Below are positions 46,889 through 55,372 of a stretch of DNA of 64,000 nucleotides, piece after piece. The stretch comes from Gordonia paraffinivorans NBRC 108238 (GTDB taxonomy: Bacteria > Actinomycetota > Actinomycetes > Mycobacteriales > Mycobacteriaceae), in the NCBI RefSeq assembly GCF_000344155.1, contig NZ_BAOQ01000003.1:1-64000 (forward strand), read 5' to 3'. Position 1 is the stretch's first letter. Every line of letters begins with the position of its first letter. The notes below the pieces were generated by a model, which searched no databases, was not told the DNA's origin, and saw nothing but the letters and a program-made list of their open reading frames with translations. Position numbers and translations under genes: made by a program.

Positions 46889-48061
46889 GTGACCTCGAAC
46901 GTCGGACGGACCACGGAATCGGCCTCGCGGGTACTCGGGCGGGTGACCTCGGCGGGGGCCATGATGGCCGACCTCGCCCTCGAACGTCTCGCCGCCGGCG
47001 GTGTCGGACCCGCGCGTGCGGTGGGCGCGAGCCGTGAGGAGATCGCACCGCACGTCCGAAACTCGCCGCATCAGCGCGACGGGGTGTTCGACAATCCCGA
47101 GCCGCAGAGCTCCATCGATCCCGACCTGCAGGTTCTCACCGAGATGGCACGCCGGCCGGGCCGGCCGCGGCGTCCGGTCATGGTCACCACCCCGCGGTTC
47201 GGGGCGCCGGCCCCGCTGGCGGTCACCTGGCTCGGGCACGCGACCGCGGTCGTCGACGTCGACGGAGCCCGGATCATCACCGACCCGGTGCTGAGCCGCC
47301 GCTGCTCGCCGAGCCAACTCATCGGACCGGCCCGGATGCACCCCGCGCCGGTGGCGGCGCGCCGGCTCCCGCCGATCGACGTCGTGGTCATCAGCCACGA
47401 CCACTACGACCACCTCGACATGGACACCGTCACCGCCATCGCGGCCGGCCAGCCCGATGCCGTTTTCGTGACGACGATCGGGGTCGGCGCGCACCTCATC
47501 GCCTGGGGAATCCCGGAAAATCGTATCCGGCAGGCGGATTGGTGGGAGGAAATCGTCGTCGGCACGCCCGCCGGCGACCTGCGGTTCACCTGCGGGCCGG
47601 CCCGTCACTTCTCCGGACGCTGGTTGGCCCGCAACCTCACCCAGTGGGGCAGCTGGGCGATCAGGGGGCACACGCACAAGGTCTTCTTCTCCGGCGACAC
47701 CGGGCACACCGAGCGGTTCGAGGACCTGGGAGCGCGCCTGGGGCCGTTCGACCTGACCCTCATCGCCGTCGGCGCCTACGACGAGATGTGGCCCGACATC
47801 CACGTCAACCCCGAAGAGGCGCTGTCGGTGCATCGCATGGTGTCACCCGGCGCCGGCGCGGACTCGGTGATGATCCCGATCCATTGGGGGACGTTCAATC
47901 TCGCCCGTCACCCGTGGGGTGAGCCCATCGCGCGACTGCAGGCCGGGACGCGCCGCGGGGACCCGACTGTGCTGGTCCCGCAGCCCGGTGGTTCGATCGA
48001 CCTCGAACACCGCACCGGAACCGGTGTGGCGCATCCGAGTTGGTGGGAGGTTTCGGCGTGA
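46889..48061 (+). CDS. Metallo-beta-lactamase-fold hydrolase (UlaG/NAPE-PLD-like)
   Basis: A 390-aa metal-dependent hydrolase. The active site is complete: [11 protein letters not shown] (HxHxDH), GPARHFSG (His), FSGDTGH (bridging Asp) and the terminal His in IPIHWGTF. The fold is preceded by about 100 residues with [18 protein letters not shown] as the first strand. The C-terminus ends WWEVSA. Such enzymes act on phosphodiester, lactone or phospholipid bonds; substrate unknown. GTG 46889 fits a TAGTGT -10 upstream; GTG 46883 is two codons earlier. The stop overlaps ctpE by 4 bases. Its place just before ctpE matches M. tuberculosis Rv0906. Confidence 0.88.
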   Translation: MTSNVGRTTESASRVLGRVTSAGAMMADLALERLAAGGVGPARAVGASREEIAPHVRNSPHQRDGVFDNPEPQSSIDPDLQVLTEMARRPGRPRRPVMVTTPRFGAPAPLAVTWLGHATAVVDVDGARIITDPVLSRRCSPSQLIGPARMHPAPVAARRLPPIDVVVISHDHYDHLDMDTVTAIAAGQPDAVFVTTIGVGAHLIAWGIPENRIRQADWWEEIVVGTPAGDLRFTCGPARHFSGRWLARNLTQWGSWAIRGHTHKVFFSGDTGHTERFEDLGARLGPFDLTLIAVGAYDEMWPDIHVNPEEALSVHRMVSPGAGADSVMIPIHWGTFNLARHPWGEPIARLQAGTRRGDPTVLVPQPGGSIDLEHRTGTGVAHPSWWEVSA

Positions 48062-50556
48062 GCACCACGGCTGAGACGATCGATCCGGGGTTGTCCGCGC
48101 AGGAGGTGGCCCAGCGGGTCGCCGAGGGCAAGGTCAACACCCTGCCCGACAAGTCCGGCCGGACCGTCGCCGACATCGTCCGCGCCAACGTCTTCACGCG
48201 CATCAACGCGATCCTCGGCATCCTCTTCGCGATCGTCGCCTTCACCGGATCGTTCATCAACGGCCTGTTCGGCCTGCTGATCATCGCCAACTCGGGCATC
48301 GGCATCATCCAGGAGGTGCGCGCCAAGCGCACTCTCGACAAGCTCGCCATCGTCGGCCAGACGCGTCCCCGCGTCCGGCGCGAGGGCAAGGTCACCGAGG
48401 TGGCCCCCGACGAGGTGGTCCTCGACGACATCATCGAGATCGGCGCGGGCGATCAGATCGTGGTCGACGGCGAGATCGTCGAGGCCACCGCGCTCGACGT
48501 CGACGAGTCGCTGCTGACCGGCGAGGCCGACCCCATCGACAAGGCTCCCGGCGACCGCGTCCTCTCCGGCAGTTTCGTCGTCGCCGGCGGCGGCGCCTAC
48601 CGGGCGACCAAGGTCGGCGCTGACGCCTATGCCGCGCAGCTGGCCGCCGAGGCGTCGAAGTTCACGCTCGTCTCCTCCGAGCTCCGCGCGGGCATCGACC
48701 AGATCCTCAAGGTCATCACCTGGCTGCTCATCCCGGCCGGCATCCTGACCATCGTCAACCAGCTGTTCATCAGCGAGAACGGCCTCAAGCAGGCGCTGCT
48801 CGGCATGGTCGCGGCCCTCGTGCCGATGGTGCCCGAGGGGCTGGTGCTGATGACCTCGATCGCCTTCGCGGTCGGCGTCGTGCGGCTCGGCCAGCGTCAG
48901 TGCCTCGTCAACGAGCTCCCCGCGATCGAGGGCCTCGCCCGCGTCGACGTCGTGTGCGCGGACAAGACCGGAACGCTCACCGAGAACGGCATGCGCCTGT
49001 CGGAGCTGCGCATGGTCGGCGACGTGCCGGACGAGGACGCCGCCCGGGCGCTCGGAGCGCTCGCCGCACACGATCCGCGCCCGAATGCCTCCATGCAGGC
49101 GATCGCCGAGGCCTACCCGACGCCGCCGGCGTGGACGGTGTCGGCGATCAAGCCGTTCACCTCGGCCACCAAGTGGAGCGGCATGTCCTTCCACGACGAG
49201 TCCGGCGCCGCGATGGGTCACTGGATCGTCGGCGCGCCCGACGTGCTCCTCGACCCGGCGGGCGAGACCGCCCAACTCGCCTCCGACATCGGCGCGACCG
49301 GTCTGCGGGTGCTCCTGCTCGCCCGCACCGACGTCCCTGTCGACACCGAACCCGGCGATGGCGCGATCGCGCCCGGCCACGTCGAACCGGTCGCGCTCGT
49401 CCTGCTCGAGCAGCGTGTCCGTCCCGACGCCCGCGACACCCTCGAGTTCTTCGAACGCCAGAACGTCGCGGTCAAGGTCATCTCCGGCGACAACGCGCGC
49501 TCGGTCGGCGCGGTCGCCGAGTCGCTCGGCCTCGGCTCCGTGGACACCTCGGTCGATGCGCGCCGACTCCCATCGGACACGGACGAACTCGCCGAGGCCG
49601 TCGAGGAAGGGGTCACCTTCGGGCGGGTCCGTCCCGACCAGAAGCGGGCCATGGTCAAGGCGTTGCAGTCGCGCGAGCACACCGTCGCGATGACCGGTGA
49701 CGGCGTCAACGACGTGCTCGCGCTGAAGGACGCCGACATCGGCGTCGCGATGGGATCGGGTAGCTCGGCCGCCCGATCGGTGGCGCAGATCGTGTTGCTG
49801 GACAACAAGTTCGCCACCCTGCCCTACGTCGTCGGCGAGGGTCGCCGCGTCATCGGCAACATCGAGCGCGTCTCCAACCTGTTCCTCACCAAGACCGTGT
49901 ACGCGGTGTTGCTGGCGCTCTTCGTGGGCATCGGCGGCGTGCTGGGCAAGCTGTTCGACACCGAGCCGCTGAGCTACCCCTTCCAGCCCATCCACGTGAC
50001 GATCTCGGCCTGGTTCACCATCGGCATCCCGGCGTTCATCCTGTCGCTGGCGCCCAACAACGAACGCGCTAGGCGCGGCTTCGTGCGCCGCGTGCTGCTG
50101 ACCGCCGTCCCCAACGGCATCATCGTCGGCCTCTGCACCTTCGTCACCTACGTGATCGTCAATCCGGGCGGACCCGGCGTCCAGGTGGGCGGTGACAGCG
50201 TCAACCTCTCGCCGGAGCAGACGCAGGCGGCCACCGCGTCGCTGATGACCCTGATCGCGGTCGCGGTCTACGTCCTCGCGGTCGTCGCGCGCCCCTACAC
50301 CTGGTGGAAGGTGCTCCTGCTGGCCGTGTCGGCAGGAGCCTACGTGCTGATCTTCTCCTGGCCGTTCACCCAGGACCTGTTCGAGCTCGACTCGTCGAAC
50401 TGGACGATGAACTCGGTCGCGTTCGTGTCGGCCGCCGTCGGCATCGCACTGGTGGAGGTGGTCTCTCGTCTGGCGCCGCGGTGGATCGCCGCGCACGATC
50501 CGCACCACGTGCATCCCGCGGATCGCGACGCCGAACCGGTGACGCCGACCGCGTGA
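48058..50556 (+). CDS. ctpE: P-type cation-transporting ATPase CtpE
   Basis: An 832-aa P-type ATPase, equivalent to mycobacterial CtpE, a plasma-membrane calcium transporter. Landmarks: actuator loop [15 protein letters not shown], ion-site helix [15 protein letters not shown] (PEGL), phosphorylation motif [11 protein letters not shown] with Asp302, [20 protein letters not shown] hinge. About ten membrane helices with a four-helix C-terminal block. The ion-site PEGL and lack of N-terminal metal-binding cysteines argue against a heavy-metal pump. GTG 48058 overlaps the upstream hydrolase stop (GTGA), so the two are coupled. Regulation is not visible. Confidence 0.94.
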   Translation: MSTTAETIDPGLSAQEVAQRVAEGKVNTLPDKSGRTVADIVRANVFTRINAILGILFAIVAFTGSFINGLFGLLIIANSGIGIIQEVRAKRTLDKLAIVGQTRPRVRREGKVTEVAPDEVVLDDIIEIGAGDQIVVDGEIVEATALDVDESLLTGEADPIDKAPGDRVLSGSFVVAGGGAYRATKVGADAYAAQLAAEASKFTLVSSELRAGIDQILKVITWLLIPAGILTIVNQLFISENGLKQALLGMVAALVPMVPEGLVLMTSIAFAVGVVRLGQRQCLVNELPAIEGLARVDVVCADKTGTLTENGMRLSELRMVGDVPDEDAARALGALAAHDPRPNASMQAIAEAYPTPPAWTVSAIKPFTSATKWSGMSFHDESGAAMGHWIVGAPDVLLDPAGETAQLASDIGATGLRVLLLARTDVPVDTEPGDGAIAPGHVEPVALVLLEQRVRPDARDTLEFFERQNVAVKVISGDNARSVGAVAESLGLGSVDTSVDARRLPSDTDELAEAVEEGVTFGRVRPDQKRAMVKALQSREHTVAMTGDGVNDVLALKDADIGVAMGSGSSAARSVAQIVLLDNKFATLPYVVGEGRRVIGNIERVSNLFLTKTVYAVLLALFVGIGGVLGKLFDTEPLSYPFQPIHVTISAWFTIGIPAFILSLAPNNERARRGFVRRVLLTAVPNGIIVGLCTFVTYVIVNPGGPGVQVGGDSVNLSPEQTQAATASLMTLIAVAVYVLAVVARPYTWWKVLLLAVSAGAYVLIFSWPFTQDLFELDSSNWTMNSVAFVSAAVGIALVEVVSRLAPRWIAAHDPHHVHPADRDAEPVTPTA

Positions 50557-50625
50557 GTCCGCGCTGAACGCGGATAGACTCACGCGGTGGCCGGAAGGAG
50601 TCCGGCCCGTCGACCCAGGAGAGAC

Positions 50626-50814
50626 ATGGATCTGAAGGGCCTCGTCAACAAGGCGCGCGACACCCTGCGCAAGAACCCGGACCTCATCGAGAAGGGCGGC
50701 GACGCCATCGACAAGGCCACCGGCAACAAGTACGCCGAGCAGGTGGACAAGGCGCAGGACGCCGTCCGCAAGGCGGTCGGAGCCGAGCAGAAGGCGCCCG
50801 AGAACGACAAGTGA
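50626..50814 (+). CDS. Antitoxin of Rv0909/MT0933 family
   Basis: A 62-aa very charged protein, MDLKGLVNKARDTLRKNPDL followed by IEKGGDAIDKATGNKYAEQV, the pattern of the MT0933-like antitoxin family (Rv0909). ATG 50626 has AGGAGAG close upstream; an earlier in-frame start has no family sequence. It should neutralise the Rv0910-type toxin at 51438-51875. In M. tuberculosis the two genes are neighbours behind ctpE; here an inverted mpg gene separates them by 623 bases. Confidence 0.85.
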   Translation: MDLKGLVNKARDTLRKNPDLIEKGGDAIDKATGNKYAEQVDKAQDAVRKAVGAEQKAPENDK

Positions 50815-50821
50815 CGGGCTG

Positions 50822-51415
50822 TCACCCTCCGGCGCGCGGATGGCGCCGGTAGGGCGACACCGACGGGTGGCCGTCGATGTGGAACCGCCACTGCCGGTCC
50901 GCGGCGAGCCGGACCCCGACACGGGGGCCGGCGACCACCCGCATCCGACCCGGCCGACGGCTCGCGGTCTCCAGTCGCACCGGGGACGCGGGGTCGGTGA
51001 GGTCCGTGTCGAGATCGTCCATCGTGATCCCCAGAGCCCGGCACAGATTTCCCGGGCCGCGGGCGAGATGCGCGTCGGGCACCGGCGTCGACCGCGTCGC
51101 ATGCCGCCGTTCGCGTGCGATCTCCGCGCCGCCGACCACCTCGCCCGCCCGCAACAGGACCGCCGCGGCGGGACCGGTGCCGCGCACAACGATGTTGGCG
51201 CAGTGGTGGCCGTGGATGCGGTAGACGTACAGCCGTCCCGGCGGGCCGTACATGATCTCCGAGCGGGGCGTGCGCGTGTAGGCGTGCGACGCCGGGTCGT
51301 CCGGGCCCGCATAGGCCTCGACCTCGGTGAGCACGATCGTCACCCCGTGCCCGACCAGTCGGGCGCCGAGGAGTCCGCGCGCCTGTTCGGCCACCGGTGC
51401 GGTGGCCCGCGTCAC
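50822..51415 (-). CDS. mpg: 3-methyladenine DNA glycosylase (AAG/Mpg family)
   Basis: A 197-aa alkyladenine DNA glycosylase that removes alkylated and deaminated purines in base excision repair. Family core: VLTEVEAYAGPDDPASHAYT (catalytic Glu), SEIMYGPPGRLYVYRIHGHH, CANIVVRGTGPAAAVLLRAG, ARGPGNLCRALGITM, WRFHIDGHPSVSPYRR. GTG 51415 gives the usual start VTRATAPVAEQARGLLG; ATG 51439 would overlap the toxin start codon. It lies between antitoxin and toxin on the opposite strand, 7 bases from the antitoxin stop and 22 bases from the toxin start. Confidence 0.93.
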   Translation of the reverse strand: MTRATAPVAEQARGLLGARLVGHGVTIVLTEVEAYAGPDDPASHAYTRTPRSEIMYGPPGRLYVYRIHGHHCANIVVRGTGPAAAVLLRAGEVVGGAEIARERRHATRSTPVPDAHLARGPGNLCRALGITMDDLDTDLTDPASPVRLETASRRPGRMRVVAGPRVGVRLAADRQWRFHIDGHPSVSPYRRHPRAGG

Positions 51416-51437
51416 GGGGACATTAGGCTCTGGGGCC

Positions 51438-51875
51438 ATGGCGAAGACGAGCAACTCCATCGAGATCGGGCTGTCCCCGGAAGATACCTGGGCCGGGTTG
51501 ACGGATCTCTCCCGGTATCCCGAGTGGCTGGTGATCCTCGAGGGCTGGAACGGGCCGATCCCGACTTCCGCGGAACTCCGGAAGGGCACCAAGGTCTCCT
51601 CGATCTTCGACATCAACGGCTTCCACTGGAAGTTCGACTGGGTGGTCGAGAAGCTCGACCACGCCTCGCACGTGCGTCTCAAGGGCAAGGCCAAGGCCGG
51701 GATCAAGGCGAAGCTGGACCTGGGCGTGGCTCCCACCGCCAAGGGAACCGAAGTAACGTTCACAGTTGATCTGGGTGGGCTGCCGCTCATCGGTCCCGTG
51801 GGCAAGGCCGTCGCGGAGATGGTGTCGGGGGACCTGACGAAGTCGCTGCAGCAATTCCGGGAAGTATTCGAGTGA
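51438..51875 (+). CDS. Rv0910-family toxin (SRPBCC fold)
   Basis: A 145-aa START/Bet v1-like (SRPBCC) protein: MAKTSNSIEIGLSPEDTWAG, LSRYPEWLVILEGWNGPIP, GLPLIGPVGKAVAEMVSGDL. It matches the Rv0910 family, described as the toxin partner of Rv0909. The fold binds hydrophobic ligands, and the toxic mechanism is not established as far as I know. ATG 51438 lies 8 bases after TAGGCT (51424-51429), so it appears to have its own leaderless promoter, independent of the antitoxin 0.6 kb upstream. Confidence 0.87.
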   Translation: MAKTSNSIEIGLSPEDTWAGLTDLSRYPEWLVILEGWNGPIPTSAELRKGTKVSSIFDINGFHWKFDWVVEKLDHASHVRLKGKAKAGIKAKLDLGVAPTAKGTEVTFTVDLGGLPLIGPVGKAVAEMVSGDLTKSLQQFREVFE

Positions 51876-51960
51876 CGCGCCGCGTCGGGGGCTTCGATTG
51901 TCGGCGCTGATGCGTCGGGCGGTGTGAGGGCACCGCCGCACGAGGGGAACGAGAACATCT

Positions 51961-53886
51961 ATGGGGCGTCACAGCTCAGACGGCGATCGCGCGGGCAACG
52001 AGTGGAGCCGGTCGGAGAAGAATCCGGCGGCGAGGAATCAAGCAGGGCAGAATCCAGCAGGGCAGAACCCGACAGGACGGGCCACCGGCGGGTTCCGCGC
52101 TGCGGGTGACCCCGGACGCCCCCGTGCCGAGAGCGACACCGGGCGCTCCCGCGCCGCATCCGACACCGGGCGCTCCCGCGGCGCATCCGACAGCGGCGGT
52201 TTCCGGGCCGCGTCGGGCAGCCCCCGCGCGTCGGACACCGGGGGCTTTCGTCCGGCCGCCGACGCGGGCGACGACGATTTCGGTTTCGAGCACCGCGAGC
52301 CGCGGACCGGTCGCCGCAGTCCGTGGCTGTGGGGCATCGTCGCGCTGGTGGTCGTCGCGGGCCTCGTGACCGGATTCGTCATCTGGAAGACCAGTACGTC
52401 GGGATGCGGCGAGCGCACCAAGGTGGCGGTCGTCTCCGACGCCGCGATGACCAACGCGCTGAGCGAGGTGGCGCGGCAGGCGTCGAAGGCCTCCTGCTTC
52501 GATTTCGACGTCAAGACCGCGGCCGGCGCCGACGTGCCGGGCCTGATGACGCAGGGCGCCGCGGCGCCGGACCTGTGGGTCGCGGACTCCCAGGTACAGG
52601 CCCGCCGGGTGACGACGCAGGTGCGTCGTGAACTCGACCTCGTCTCCCCGTCGATCGCCTCGACCCCGGCGGTCGTCGTCGGCAGCGACGTACCCGAGCT
52701 GCAGACCTGGGTCGACGTCATGAAGCTGCCGAACCTCCGAACCGGCAGCCCGATCGACACCAGCACCGGCGACGCCCCGATCATCGGCGCCCTCGCGGCC
52801 GTCGACGCGGGCGAGCTGACGAACGAGAAGTTCACCGAGGCGATGACGGTGCTCGCCGTGCAACAGAACAATGCGCGCCTGCAGAACGACAGCGAGGGCG
52901 CACGGCTCAACCTCGCCGACCGCGAAGGTGTGCCGGTGGTGACCACCGAGCAGCAGTACCAGCAGTTCGTGCGCACCCACCCGGGATCGGAGCTGAAGTC
53001 GAGCGTCCCGGAGTCGGGCACCGTCACCCTCGACTACCCGCTCGTGAACACCGCGGCGACGGCCCGGCAGGAGGTCGCCGCCGAGGCCGGAGCGGCCCTG
53101 GTGGCCGCGCTCGATTCGGAGACGGGCCGCAAGGCGCTCGCGGACGCCGGGTACCGCGACCCCGAGGGCAACGGGGTGGGCGAGCCGGTCAAACGCCTCC
53201 AGCTGGGAGATCCTGCCTCGGTGGACAAGGCGCTGCGCCAGTGGCAGGTTCTCGGCGTGCCGATCCGCAGCCTGGTGGTGCAGGACACCTCGGGTTCGAT
53301 GGCAGCGGCGGCCGGCGGCGCGACGCGCGCCGAACTGCTGATCGAGGCGTCGAAGACCGGCCTGAAGCTGTTCCCCAACAACACGCAGATCGGCGGTTGG
53401 GCGTTCAGCGTCGACAAGGGCGGCAACGGCCAGGACTGGGTGGAGATGGCTCCGATCAAGCGCCTCGACGCACCCTCCGGCCGCGGCACCCACCGCGAGG
53501 CCCTCGCCGAGGCCGTCGAGGACGGGTTGTCGGATCTCGGTGGCGGCACCGGCCTGTACGACACGACGCTGGCCGCGTTCAAGAAGGTCCAGGACACCTA
53601 CGACCCCAACTACTCCAACAGCGTCATCGTCATGACCGACGGCCAGAACGACGACCCGAACAGCATCACGCTCGACGAGTTGCTGGCCGAGCTCAAGCGC
53701 CTCGAGGACCCGGCACGCCCGGTGCTCGTCCTGACCATCGGAATCTCCGACGACGCCGACACCGAGGCGCTCGCGAAGATCGCCGAGGCCACCGGCGGCA
53801 CCACCTACGTCGCGAAGGACGCCGCCGACATCCGCACCGTGTTCGTGGACGCGATCCAGGCGCGCGTCGCGGCCGCCGGTCGCTGA
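51961..53886 (+). CDS. Exported solute-binding and VWA-domain protein
   Basis: A 641-aa protein: cytoplasmic low-complexity tail of about 115 residues with Gly/Ser/Arg repeats, one membrane helix (WGIVALVVVAGLVTGFVIWK, about 123-142), then a type-2 periplasmic binding-like domain (about 150-430; VAVVSDAAMTNALSEVA, APDLWVADSQVQARRV) and a von Willebrand A domain (about 435-640) with MIDAS motif LVVQDTSGSMAAAA and VIVMTDGQNDDPNS. The tail is in, the domains outside. The combination suggests a cell-surface protein binding a metal ion and a small ligand or another protein; function unknown. It precedes the flavin cluster by 57 bases but may have its own promoter. Confidence 0.9.
   Translation: MGRHSSDGDRAGNEWSRSEKNPAARNQAGQNPAGQNPTGRATGGFRAAGDPGRPRAESDTGRSRAASDTGRSRGASDSGGFRAASGSPRASDTGGFRPAADAGDDDFGFEHREPRTGRRSPWLWGIVALVVVAGLVTGFVIWKTSTSGCGERTKVAVVSDAAMTNALSEVARQASKASCFDFDVKTAAGADVPGLMTQGAAAPDLWVADSQVQARRVTTQVRRELDLVSPSIASTPAVVVGSDVPELQTWVDVMKLPNLRTGSPIDTSTGDAPIIGALAAVDAGELTNEKFTEAMTVLAVQQNNARLQNDSEGARLNLADREGVPVVTTEQQYQQFVRTHPGSELKSSVPESGTVTLDYPLVNTAATARQEVAAEAGAALVAALDSETGRKALADAGYRDPEGNGVGEPVKRLQLGDPASVDKALRQWQVLGVPIRSLVVQDTSGSMAAAAGGATRAELLIEASKTGLKLFPNNTQIGGWAFSVDKGGNGQDWVEMAPIKRLDAPSGRGTHREALAEAVEDGLSDLGGGTGLYDTTLAAFKKVQDTYDPNYSNSVIVMTDGQNDDPNSITLDELLAELKRLEDPARPVLVLTIGISDDADTEALAKIAEATGGTTYVAKDAADIRTVFVDAIQARVAAAGR
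52022..52215 (+). repeat. Tandem repeats in N-terminal tail of VWA protein
   Basis: Two repeat sets inside the coding sequence. Around 52040-52070 the 15-bp unit encoding Asn-Pro-Ala-Gly-Gln recurs (GCAGGGCAGAATCCA). Around 52133-52190 a 27-bp unit starting CGACACCGGGCGCTCCCGC is repeated almost exactly, coding for DTGRSRAAS-type units, followed by decayed copies (DSGGFRAAS, DTGGFRPAA). Both lie in the cytoplasmic tail and keep frame, so copy number could vary without breaking the gene. Confidence 0.75.
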
Positions 53887-53942
53887 CGCGCCGGGGCGCG
53901 GGTGGGATCACCGGAGTGCAGGTCATCGGGGACAATGGGTCG

Positions 53943-54476
53943 ATGACCCGTGATTCGAGCATCGATCCCGATCTGTCCGGTGCGGCCGAGGTGTCCGGTG
54001 ACGCCGCGCGTGCCGAGTCGGCCCGCTCCGGCCGTGCGGTGCTGACCCGAACCGGCGGCGTGGTCGCCGCGATGGCGGCGGTCGGCCTCGTCGCCGGTGC
54101 GTGTTCGTCCGACGACTCGTCGTCCTCGGCCACCTCGGCCACGTCCCATCCGGCCGGACACGACGCCTCGCACGACGTCCACTACAAGGACGGCGAATAC
54201 ACCGCGGAGGGCGGCTACATCTCGCCCGGAGGCCCGCAGAAGGTGGGCGTCACCGTCACCCTGTCGAACAACGTCATCAAGTCGGTGTCGGTCGACACCA
54301 GGCAGACCAAGGGCCCGTCGCTGAAGTACCAGGGCAAGTTCGCCGGCGGCATCGCGGACGTGGTGGTGGGCAAGAACATCGACGACATCGACGTGCACAA
54401 GGTGTCGGGATCGTCGCTCACCTCGGGCGGCTTCAACGAGGCGATCGGGAAGATCAAGCGGGAGGCGGCCGGCTGA
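53943..54476 (+). CDS. FMN-binding-domain lipoprotein
   Basis: A 177-aa exported lipoprotein with an FMN-binding (PF04205-type) domain. Lipobox LVAGAC with Cys54 after a hydrophobic stretch (VVAAMAAVGLVAGAC), Ser/Thr/His-rich linker, then the domain from residue 79: YKDGEYTAEGGYISPGGPQK, VTVTLSNNVIKSVSV, and the flavin attachment-like motif VSGSSLTSGGF (155-164). In relatives FMN is bound to the last Thr/Ser of a (S/T)GA(S/T) motif; here it reads SGSS, so Ser158 would be the acceptor. The N-region before the hydrophobic core is unusually long (about 38 residues); GTG 54039 is a shorter start. -10-like GACAAT lies 6 bases before ATG 53943. Probably flavinylated by the ApbE encoded next. Confidence 0.85.
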   Translation: MTRDSSIDPDLSGAAEVSGDAARAESARSGRAVLTRTGGVVAAMAAVGLVAGACSSDDSSSSATSATSHPAGHDASHDVHYKDGEYTAEGGYISPGGPQKVGVTVTLSNNVIKSVSVDTRQTKGPSLKYQGKFAGGIADVVVGKNIDDIDVHKVSGSSLTSGGFNEAIGKIKREAAG

Positions 54477-54502
54477 GTCCCGGCTCGAGGAATCCCCTCC
54501 CC

Positions 54503-55372
54503 GTGCACGACTGGGTCTTCGAGGCGATCGGCACCCGATGGACGATCACGACCCCGGCGCCACTGGCGGCGCCCGTGGTCGCGGCGGTGGGTGCCGAGAT
54601 CGAGCGGATCGATCGTGCGTGGTCGAGGTTTCGCGACGACTCCGCCGTCGCCGAGATGGCCCGTGCCGGCGGCAGCCACCGGGTGGAGGCCACCGACCAG
54701 CCGCTGCTCGATTGGTATCGGAGGCTGTACGACCTGACCGGCGGCGCGGTGACCCCGCTCGTCGGCGGGACCCTCGCCGCAGCCGGTTACGACGCCGACT
54801 ATGCGCTGCGCCCCGCGGAATCCGTTCCGTCGGTCCCCGCCTGGGACGACGTGATCGCCGGTCACGACGGCGTTCTGGAGTTGCGACGGCCCGCGCTGAT
54901 CGACGTCGGCGCGGCGGGCAAGGGGTTCGCGGTCGACCGGGTCGCCGGCATCGTCGCGGACGCCGTCGACGAGTACATCGTCGACGCGGGCGGGGACATG
55001 GTCATATCGGCGCGGCAGCAGCCGGTCCGGATCGCACTCGAGCACCCGCTCGACCCGGCCAAGGCGATCGGGGTCGTGACCCTCGACGGCGGAGCGATCT
55101 GCGCCTCGGCGTCGAACCGGCGGGCGTGGGCGGATTGGCATCACATCGTCGACCCCCGGACCGCCTCGCCGGCGTGGGAGGTGCTGGCCACCTGGGTGAT
55201 CGCGCCGTCGGCGATGGAGGCCGACGGCCTGGCCACCGCACTGTTCCTCACCCCGGCGGCCCGGCTGCGCGGACATTTCGACCATCACGCCGACGGGTTC
55301 CACCACGTCACCTTCCGCCGCAACGGGAGCGTCGAGCACACGGCGGTCCCGGGATTGGAGTTGTTCCTGTGA
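54503..55372 (+). CDS. apbE: ApbE-family FAD:protein FMN transferase
   Basis: A 289-aa flavin transferase that cleaves FAD and attaches FMN to a Ser/Thr of its partner protein. Family landmarks: VFEAIGTRWTITTPAPLAAP (N-terminus), IERIDRAWSRFRDDSAVAEM, ALIDVGAAGKGFAVDRVAGI, EYIVDAGGDMVIS (FAD/metal site), and SASNRRAWADWHHIVDPRTA. No lipoprotein signal is visible from GTG 54503, so either it acts in the cytosol or the true start is further upstream; a CTG at 54473 overlaps the previous stop as CTGA. It overlaps the next gene by 4 bases. Its natural substrate is probably the FMN-binding lipoprotein just upstream. Confidence 0.92.
   Translation: MHDWVFEAIGTRWTITTPAPLAAPVVAAVGAEIERIDRAWSRFRDDSAVAEMARAGGSHRVEATDQPLLDWYRRLYDLTGGAVTPLVGGTLAAAGYDADYALRPAESVPSVPAWDDVIAGHDGVLELRRPALIDVGAAGKGFAVDRVAGIVADAVDEYIVDAGGDMVISARQQPVRIALEHPLDPAKAIGVVTLDGGAICASASNRRAWADWHHIVDPRTASPAWEVLATWVIAPSAMEADGLATALFLTPAARLRGHFDHHADGFHHVTFRRNGSVEHTAVPGLELFL

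Noticed and set aside
47908-51312. A very long open frame (over 1100 codons) on the minus strand antisense to ctpE
   Set aside because: It is rich in Asp, Arg, Gly and His in patterns expected from the complement of GC-rich coding sequence, shows no family motif, and the plus strand encodes a complete P-type ATPase.
52022-52215. CRISPR-like interpretation of the repeats in the VWA gene
   Set aside because: The repeats are directly adjacent, in frame and lack spacers; they are protein-coding tandem repeats.
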